64,000 nucleotides of DNA from Bimuria novae-zelandiae CBS 107.79. Taxonomy: Eukaryota > Ascomycota > Dothideomycetes > Pleosporales > Didymosphaeriaceae. Location of the stretch: the NCBI GenBank assembly GCA_010015655.1, contig ML976697.1:339570-403569 (forward strand), read 5' to 3'. The position numbers and the translations under genes were made by a program. The notes under the pieces were generated by a model. It was given only the letters and a program-made list of their open reading frames with translations, searched no databases and was not told the DNA's origin. Shown piece by piece: positions 57,120 through 64,000 of this stretch; the first letter of the stretch is position 1; the number at the start of each line of letters is the position of its first letter.

Positions 57120-57288
57120 TGTTAGATAGAACGAGTGCGTTGAGGTCGGATCTGCACAATCGAGCAGGGACCACAGCGCTTATCGTACTAGCCCAGGGGT
57201 TAAAACCAACCCAACAGAGTTAACAGAGAACAAGACACAATTATCACCAATCATCATACCTTATCGCACGCAAGCATCTTATCTGACA
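57120..57288 (+). repeat. 3' LTR of the nested Copia element
   Basis: 169 bp, TGTTAGATAG to TCTGACA, directly followed by AAAGT. It is much less mutated than the 5' copy. Confidence 0.93.
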
Positions 57289-60200
57289 AAAGTATAACAT
57301 ACCTCTCTATGATAAACGCGAAACTAAGTATTTTCTATATCTAAATAAAGCTATAAATAACTTACTAATAATATTAATTAATAAAATTTATATATTAATA
57401 GAATAGCAAACCTGCCTCCACACTAACTATAAGGAACATAAGTAGAATAAAGCACTCTTTAGATTTAGACTAGAAAACTACTATAAAGAGATAGCACGCT
57501 TAGATAAAGTAGAAGAAAGTGAATTTAGTAAAGCAATCTATATAAGATAATAATATTATAAGTGTCTATAGAATAAAAAAGAACTATTAAGACCTATAGA
57601 ACCACTTATAAAAAAGATATCTTTTTTAAACCTAGGCTTACGCGAGAGCACGCCTTTAAAGAACTAAATACTATAAATAGTTAAGTATTAAATAAGCTAT
57701 TAGTATAGCTTGAAGGAATATAGATAAAGGCCATACTAGATTTAGGAGTATAAGAGAATTACGTATCCTAAAACGTACTTAATAGAGTAGGAGTTTATAA
57801 GCGTAAGAAAGCTACGCCCTACACTATCTATATCGTAAATAGACACTTACTACCTAGCACGTCACGAATTAAATATAAAATTGAAATACTACTTAAGATA
57901 TATAGATGCTAGGAGATAATTACCCTTAATATTCTTAAAAAAGCTAATTATAACTATTACGGTACCTCTAGTATCCGTAACACCTTAGCTACGCTATTAC
58001 TAAAGCACTAGCGCTAGCCCGTACACCCTTACACATTCTATCTATAGCCCTTATTTATATAGCCTTATCTGCCTATATTCCTACTCCTTAGATATCCTCT
58101 TGTATTACACCTGAGTATGTACATAGTAGTCTAGTTAATTAAGCTCTCTGAGTTCCTAATTTAGCGATCTGTAGCCTCTCGTAATAATAACATAGTACTA
58201 AAAATAGCCTAGTTAAGGAAGTAAGACCCTACTATTAATTAAGGAAAGAGAACGCTATCCTTTAAACGTTATAAATATATATTATAAGTAAAACCTACGT
58301 ATTAATAAAGTATAATAGTAAATAAGAGAGCTATAAATAACTTAATCTCGCGACTAAAAGTTAATAAATATAAAATACTCTTAGTATACGCTAGCAGAAA
58401 CTACTAGATTATAAAGCATAAGAAGATAGACAATAGCACACTTTATAGGATTCTAAAATACTATTAAATATAGAATTGTATATTCACTAAAAGAGAAGAA
58501 AAGACTAACTTTTTAGAATATTAACTCTAGCATCTTGCGATAGACCTAGAAAAAGAGAAAATACTACCCTTTAGACTACTATATAGTAAGGCTAGAAAGG
58601 AACTCTAGCAGGAAAAAAAATTTATTAAGATAAACCTTAAGAAGGACTATATACGACTATTAAAGTTACTAGTAGCTAGCCCCTTTATATTTATTATAAA
58701 GAAAGACAGAACACCACGACTATACGTTAATTACTAAAAGGTTAATAATATAATAGTTAAAAATTAATACTTACTACTAAATATCTTAGAGCTTAAAGAC
58801 TAACACTTAAGAGCTAAAATCCTTACGATAATAGATCTACGAGATAGATACTACCTTATATAAATTGAGGAAGGTAACAAGTAAAAGAGAGCGTTTAAAT
58901 TACGCTATAAATTATTTAAATATATAATTATACCTTTTAAACGTACTAACGTACCAGTAAACCTCTAAGCACTAGTTAATAATATATTTTATAACTATCT
59001 AGATATATTTATTATTACATATAGGAATAATATATTTATTTTTTAATAAGAAATTAGACTATATTCTTTACATTTAAATAGTGTTAAAGGCATTAGACAA
59101 ATCACACCTTAGGATTAAATTAAAACAATATAAATAGCATGTAAAATAACTTAAATTCCTAAGATATATAATGAGTATAAATATAATTAAAGTCGCGCTA
59201 GACGAGATTAAATATATTATAATCTAGCCTACCCTAAAGATAGTTAAGAACGTCTAATAATTCTTAGGATTTTATAGATTTAATAAACAGTTTATCTAAG
59301 ACTACGCTATGGTTATAATACCTTTAACTATTCTTACTAAGAACGAGACGCCTTTTAAATAGACAAAAAAATATAAAAATTTATTTAGACATTTAGTAAA
59401 AGCATGCACTACGGTACTAGTCCTTATTTACTTTAGGTGTTGGCTTTAAACCTGCGCAACACTACTACGGCTTTCACCGCCATGCAGTTTGCCTGCGGTT
59501 TATTACGCAGTTTGCCTATGGTTTGTTACGCTAGTCCTGATTAGGCTAGCAAGGGACAAACCACGCTCGATAAATACTTCTCACAATAGCCCACCACAAT
59601 AGATCTGCAATTAAGAATTAAATTAATACTACATTATTGCAACGAAGTCTTGATCCAACAGCCTATTGCCGTATCAACACTAATCAGTGGTTGCTACACC
59701 ACAGATCGGCAAGATATACTATGTACAGGGAATCTTAGCGCACGTTTCAGGCTAAGTATTCTAGCAATAGAAGCGGTTAGCGCATGCCTCCTCCCCTACC
59801 AAGGCCCAGGATACAGCATCGCTAGTGCGAAGTACAGGTACGACAAGCTCACTGCTATCCTGTATCAGGATCAGCGGCGCCTCGTATTTGAAGGATCTCT
59901 CCGCCTAGATTGTCCCTACCAAGGCTCAGTTCGAAAGGAGATTTACGTCAACCACGCTAACTCTTATTAAATCACACTAATTACAGGCCCACATCTAAAA
60001 CGCTATTATAAAGTACACCTAAACAAAGGATCGCTCGTAGTACCTAGATAAGATAATCTACAAGGACTAGTACGCCAACTAAGATTTTAATATCGCTAAC
60101 GCCACCGTTAATATAGATAAACTTAACACTATAATTATTAACTAGATAATATAGGTAGAAGAAGATAACATATTCGACCTGTTTCTACTACTTAAGTTTA

Positions 60201-60717
60201 AGGAGTATTTTAAGAATTTCACCCGCGATCTCTTTAACAGCATTAACAAGCGCATCTAAAAAGCACTTAAAAAGCTCCTCTACTAGCAAGATATCTATAT
60301 TAAGCAAGGTAATAATAACAATCTCCCTAACTAATTCGCAGAACTCCTTATATTAACCGCCGTCTTAAAATAGCCCGCCAAGCATCTTAAGCTTATAAGG
60401 CTCTACGAAGGCTTTAAGTGCCACTAGATTATAAATAATAAAGAATAATAGCGGCAGCAGCGAGCTCCGCTAGGTAGAAGATTATTATTATTATCACAAC
60501 CTAGATTTACGCCTGTGTAGAATAACTCTTATTTACTTACTAACCTCGCCAAGTTATGCACGCCGGAGCAGAAGTATTTAGGTAATAAATACAATATTCT
60601 TAAAACAAAGATTAAGGTGTTTAACGACCTCTGTACCAAGGTTAGGATTAATAAAAATAAGTAGTATAAAATGGCACTCTCTGTTATACTCACTAGCTAA
60701 GCGTTTTAGTATTACTA

Positions 60718-60871
60718 TGTTAGCCAACATCACAACTCGACTATGTCGTCACACAGTCATGTGACCCTGCTGATCTAGAATCTTCTAGATACTCCACTTC
60801 ATGTATATAACCACTCTGACTTTACTAGATAGCAATTAACCTAGTTCGCCTCCTGCTATGGTACGCACACA
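60718..60871 (+). repeat. 5' LTR of the deleted Copia derivative
   Basis: 154 bp, TGTTAGCCAACATC to CGCACACA. It differs from the 3' copy at five transitions. Confidence 0.93.
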
Positions 60872-61639
60872 GTTATAAGCCCGGATTACACTCGCAATTA
60901 ACAATTACTAAGTTCATTTTTATATAGACCTTATTATTAATAGCCGTGACGTTGGCATTAGAGACCTTATTATCAATCGCCGTAGCATTAGCGTCAAAGA
61001 CCTAATATAGACAACAGCTATAAAGTAGTGTCGGTATTAATCACGATGTCGCTTAGCGACTAAGGAGTCACACGCGTGACTATTATACTAAATAAACTAG
61101 TAGATTAGGAGTCCTAGTTCTAGCTACGACAAGAGAAGGCTGTCGTAGACGGTATCTAGAAATACTGCGATATCTTAAAGCTAAAGGATAAGCTACTAAA
61201 GCTTACTAAGCCTACGAAACTATTGCCTAGCGCTATTAAGGCTAGAGCAATCACGATTAGCTAGCTAAATGTAGGCTAGCAGGCAATATACAGTAATCTC
61301 CTTTAAGACTAGAGATACGAAAGAACGGAATATACAAACCTAAAGCAGAGAGAAGGCGAGCTTCTTATGAAAATTAGCCGCACCATCGCGACTCGCCACC
61401 TCTACTTAATTAATAGAAAAGATAATATCTATAATTAATTAATCGCGCTTAAGCAGTAGCTTGCACTAACTATAGCTACACGTAGTAGAGAGCTAGTAAC
61501 TAAATACCGCGCTCTATAGGAGAAGCCTTAAAGCCACAACCTTAAATAATAGCTTAATAACTAGATTTACATTATAAATTAATACAGGGAGGCAGACCTT
61601 CCTAAGACGACGGGCTATCAAGCCTAAGACGATTTTCTA

Positions 61640-61987
61640 GCAGTTATTAGAATAATTACTCCTGAGTGGGCCGCTGCATCACACCACGACCTTATTCTAA
61701 AAGAAACTATTAGGAAAACGGATGAGATTCAATCTCTAGCGGGCTATGTTGCCCAATTTAGGATGTATCATCGACGAATCGGACTTACTACGGCTTCGCT
61801 TGGAACGTTTGCTACACTAGGCGTTTCAGCACAACAAAGCCAAGAACAGAAAGAACGATCGCCAAAGGGAAATCAGAGAACACCAGAGTGTGTCTGTGGA
61901 AGGCGACACTGGTATAAGGACTGCTGGTACCTAGTTCCAGACCATCCGAAGAGACCAAAGAACTTCCGACCAATACAGGCCACGTAA
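61640..61987 (+). pseudogene. Copia gag fragment with Cys-His block
   Basis: A plus-strand frame (clearly open 61763-61987) contains CVCGRRHWYKDCWY near 61889-61930, a C-x-C-x3-H-x4-C variant of the retroviral-type zinc knuckle found in some fungal Copia gags. A TAA at 61985 ends it. Sequence left of about 61640 is RIP-saturated, while this part is not. Confidence 0.7.
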
Positions 61988-61996
61988 GCCAAGGTC

Positions 61997-62806
61997 ATGG
62001 AGGCCTTAAAGGACCCAGAGCAAGCTAAGAGAATTGGTAATATCCTTGCAAGAGATAGGATAAGCATAAAGAAGGCAGACGAGCCAATAAAGCTTGATGA
62101 CGGAAAGGCGTTAGTCAGTCATGATCAGAGGTTTGCTGCGTACAGCTCATTCTCTGTTATACAGCCGCAACAGGCACAGCAGAAAGCGCCGCCTCAGCAG
62201 GAGGAAGGCGAGGAAATCTTCGACACAGGCGCGCAGGATGCGCAGGATAACCAGCAAACTGCAGAAGAGCAGGACACCGAACAGCAGTTACAGGAGCAAT
62301 TGCTCCAAGACATGCAGTCTGATCAAGAAGACGATGAACCAACAATCCATATCAGAGCACCGCAGCAGGAGAATGTTACTAGTCAAGGACCGCTCAGACC
62401 GATCGCTTCAGACCACCAAAGCCAGCATCAAAAGGAACCTTCCACTCTACCCAAAGGATGGGCGAGTTCAGACGAATATGTTCCAGATCGACAGAGAAAC
62501 AATGCACCCAAAATGGCTGATCCCGAGGTTGGAAGCAGCAGCAACATTGTAGCAGGCAAACAAGCAAGGAAGCAACCAAATCAAGCCTTAGCTACATACT
62601 ATACAGCCTTTCCAGCAGCCTCAAATCCGCCAGCCCCAGCAAAGCTAGCTGGAGAACTTCCAAAGATGTGCACCACCACTAGATATGTCAGGAAGTATCA
62701 GAAGGCAGACTGCAGATTAAATGGAAGCCTACCGCAGAAATGCCAGCTGACGGCCTCACAAAGATCTTTCCACGCCAAAAGCACGCCAGCTTTGTGCGCC
62801 AGCTAG
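61997..62806 (+). pseudogene. Gln/Glu-rich Copia-derived frame
   Basis: A 269-codon open frame starting at ATG 61997 (MEALKDPEQAKRIGNIL) has a Gln/Glu/Asp-rich middle and runs into the former RNase H tail in the wrong frame. It continues the gag frame after one stop at 61985. It is likely the gag/protease spacer of the parent element joined to its 3' end by the internal deletion. Function is not expected. Confidence 0.6.
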
Positions 62807-62974
62807 GACTCAGCGATATTTCAGCATTACTAGAGCCTCGAACAGACTCAGAGGATATTGTACCAAACGAGCTCGGAGGGTGGTACTAGAGGAACACACG
62901 CAGAGATCACTAAGAGCTCAGAGTCACTCCTTTTTCAGCTTTCGTTTCTGCAATTCACTCAAGCTGGGGGGGTG

Positions 62975-63128
62975 TGTTAGCCAACATTACAACTCGACTA
63001 TGTCGTCACACAGTCATGTGACCCTGCTGATCTAGAATCTTCTAGATACTCCACTTCATGTATATAATCACTCTGACTTTACTAGATAGCAATCAACCCA
63101 GTTCGCCTCCTGCTGTGGTACGCACACA
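62975..63128 (+). repeat. 3' LTR of the deleted Copia derivative
   Basis: 154 bp, TGTTAGCCAACATT to CGCACACA, followed by TACTA. Confidence 0.93.
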
Positions 63129-64000
63129 TACTACAATTACATTACTCCCTAGGCGCTTACGCTTACTTATAATATAATACTTAACAAGCTACGCACGTAC
63201 TTCAACACCACACAAGCTTACTAGATATACCTCTAGGAGTGGCATAGCACTACGCTTAAGAGCGTTATAACTACTAACCCTAAAAAAGACCCTATAGAGT
63301 GTCTTAAAATAGTTATTAGTAAGATAAACATGCTCTATCAGGCACTATTACAGGACTAGGGTAAGAGCTATAATTAGCATTTACTTGCGTAACAGCTCCT
63401 TAGCGCATGTCGTAGTATTAAAGCAACTACTATAGCTTGCTTAAAGCTAGCAACTACATTTAAAGGTGTCGCTACAGATCTCCGCAACGCAGTCAGTATA
63501 TAGTTAAGCTATTATCCTAATAGCCAGTTTCTATCACGAGATACAGATAAGCAGTATTACACTAATCGCCACTACATTCGCAATAATTAACAAGCTATAG
63601 GATTATTAAATAATAACTACTATAGCTACTACTATTAAGGTCAAGGCGGATCGCGCGGCAATTAATTTAATAATAATAACTATTAGTTAAACTACTTAGG
63701 TAATCGCTGTAACAAGACATACTTTATCTACAAGTAGCCTAAGTGCTAGTTAACTTAATACTTAAAGAAGAAGCGCATGGAGCATTACTAACGCTATAGC
63801 TAATACGCTTAAAATAATTCTAATGCCTTAAGCTATAAAGTGTTTCTCGCCAGCTATAAAGGCATAGAGCTTGAAGACAGCGACGGCAGCGATAATAATA
63901 CTAGTAATAATAATATTAAAGTATATTTTACTAACTAAGTCTACTTAACTATATCCTATAGTAAAATTAACGGCGACGCCATCGTCTCTAGCCTTAATAA

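Larger units (their letters stand above)
52163..57288 (+). mobile_element. Ty1/Copia LTR retrotransposon nested in the Gypsy element
   Basis: A 5,126-bp unit with 169-bp LTRs (52163-52331 and 57120-57288) is flanked on both sides by AAAGT (52158-52162 and 57289-57293). A polypurine tract, AAGGGGG, stands just before the right LTR. The LTRs differ at 15 positions, all transitions. Gag occupies roughly 52,400-53,600, then protease, integrase and reverse transcriptase with RNase H. The element is heavily RIP-mutated and cannot be expressed. Confidence 0.93.
50619..59437 (+). mobile_element. RIP-destroyed Ty3/Gypsy element body, split by a nested Copia insertion
   Basis: Plus-strand remnants: gag to about 51,600 with a decayed zinc knuckle (YSKLGYIFRNC near 51,510); the insertion 52163-57288; a retropepsin-like segment near 57,740 (KAILDLGV, ENYVS); then reverse transcriptase at 58,670-59,070 (SPFIFIIKKDRTPRLYVNY, IIDLRDRYYLI, YLDIFIITYRNNIFIF, the last being a decayed YLDDILIF box). 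Stops occur every 10-30 codons. The body stops abruptly at 59437, where another element's TG terminus starts, so the integrase and 3' LTR appear to be missing. Confidence 0.75.
60718..63128 (+). mobile_element. Internally deleted Copia derivative nested in the outer element
   Basis: A 2,411-bp unit with 154-bp LTRs (60718-60871 and 62975-63128) is flanked by TACTA on both sides (60713-60717 and 63129-63133). The interior retains a gag part with a Cys-His block and then jumps to the extreme C-terminus of Copia RNase H, seen in an alternative frame near 62,700-62,800 (PTAEMPADGLTKIFPRQKH). Protease, integrase and most of reverse transcriptase are absent. It is therefore a non-autonomous deletion derivative that would have been mobilised by a full-length relative. 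A run of G before the right LTR is the polypurine tract. Confidence 0.88.
59438..64000 (+). mobile_element. Outer Copia-type element, truncated by the window end
   Basis: A TG-starting, normal-composition leader (TGTTGGCTTTAAACC at 59438) is followed by RIP-mutated gag at about 60,050-60,715, which continues after the nested insertion at 63,134-64,000. Near 63,690-63,760 a zinc-knuckle-like block reads RCNKTYFIYK then PKC, a decayed form of the CFVCxxPxCWS type seen in fungal Copia gags. The remainder lies outside the window. The LTR end inside 59438-60000 is not defined; a 106-codon frame at 59650-59970 is part of this leader. Confidence 0.55.

Noticed and set aside
59650..59970. A 106-codon frame as a separate gene
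   Set aside because: It lies in the leader or LTR of the outer Copia element, and no domain is seen.
1..64000. tRNA or rRNA genes
   Set aside because: I saw no cloverleaf with conserved A and B boxes and no rRNA-like sequence; a dedicated tRNA scan could still find one.

Overview
The window looks like a chromosome segment of a filamentous ascomycete, probably a dothideomycete. That placement is inference from gene style, spliceosomal introns of about 40-120 bp, and transposons saturated with CpA->TpA changes, the signature of repeat-induced point mutation (RIP). Composition is strongly bipartite. A gene-bearing island of normal base composition (about 9.84-43.56 kb) lies between two transposon graveyards (1-9.8 kb and 43.6-64 kb).

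Left flank: unidentified RIP debris, a Tc1/mariner-type transposase relic on the minus strand, and a complete but dead Ty3/Gypsy chromovirus-like retrotransposon (2601-9785; 173-bp LTRs, CTCTA target duplication). Beside it, the first gene-like object is a broken Argonaute gene (9.85-13.05 kb) with recognisable N, linker, PAZ, MID and PIWI regions but several stops and frame breaks.

Centre: an amino-acid/choline-type permease (14.6-16.4 kb), then the most interesting part of the window, 17.8-25.5 kb. It holds a rhodopsin-domain membrane protein, two UstYa-family (DUF3328) proteins with HHLHC and HIDHC motifs, and an RTA1-like membrane protein. Between the two UstYa genes, divergently transcribed from the second, is a 166-residue secreted precursor. 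It carries six perfect copies of QWYDITYIDK, each followed by a basic Kex2-type site. This is the architecture of a fungal ribosomal cyclic-peptide (dikaritin-type RiPP) cluster, here with a core I do not recognise.

Right part of the island: an RWD/DUF1115 protein, the CAF-1 histone-chaperone subunit Cac2, a TIR-bounded Tc1/mariner-type transposon (32824-34565), an MFS transporter, a repeat-rich non-coding interval, a small hypothetical gene, an enterotoxin-A-like ADP-ribosyltransferase with an unusual Lys/Cys-repeat tail and a break near its start, and a small secreted cyanovirin-like protein lacking an ATG. The last two sit against the AT-rich border, a typical place for effector-like genes.

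Right flank: a solo-like inverted Gypsy LTR, two oppositely oriented pogo/Fot transposase relics, an AT minisatellite, a RIP-destroyed Gypsy element carrying a nested Ty1/Copia element (52163-57288, AAAGT duplication), and an outer Copia element that runs off the window and carries a nested internally deleted Copia derivative (60718-63128, TACTA duplication). Multi-exon models were assembled by eye from GT-AG boundaries; each stated model gives a total coding length divisible by three.
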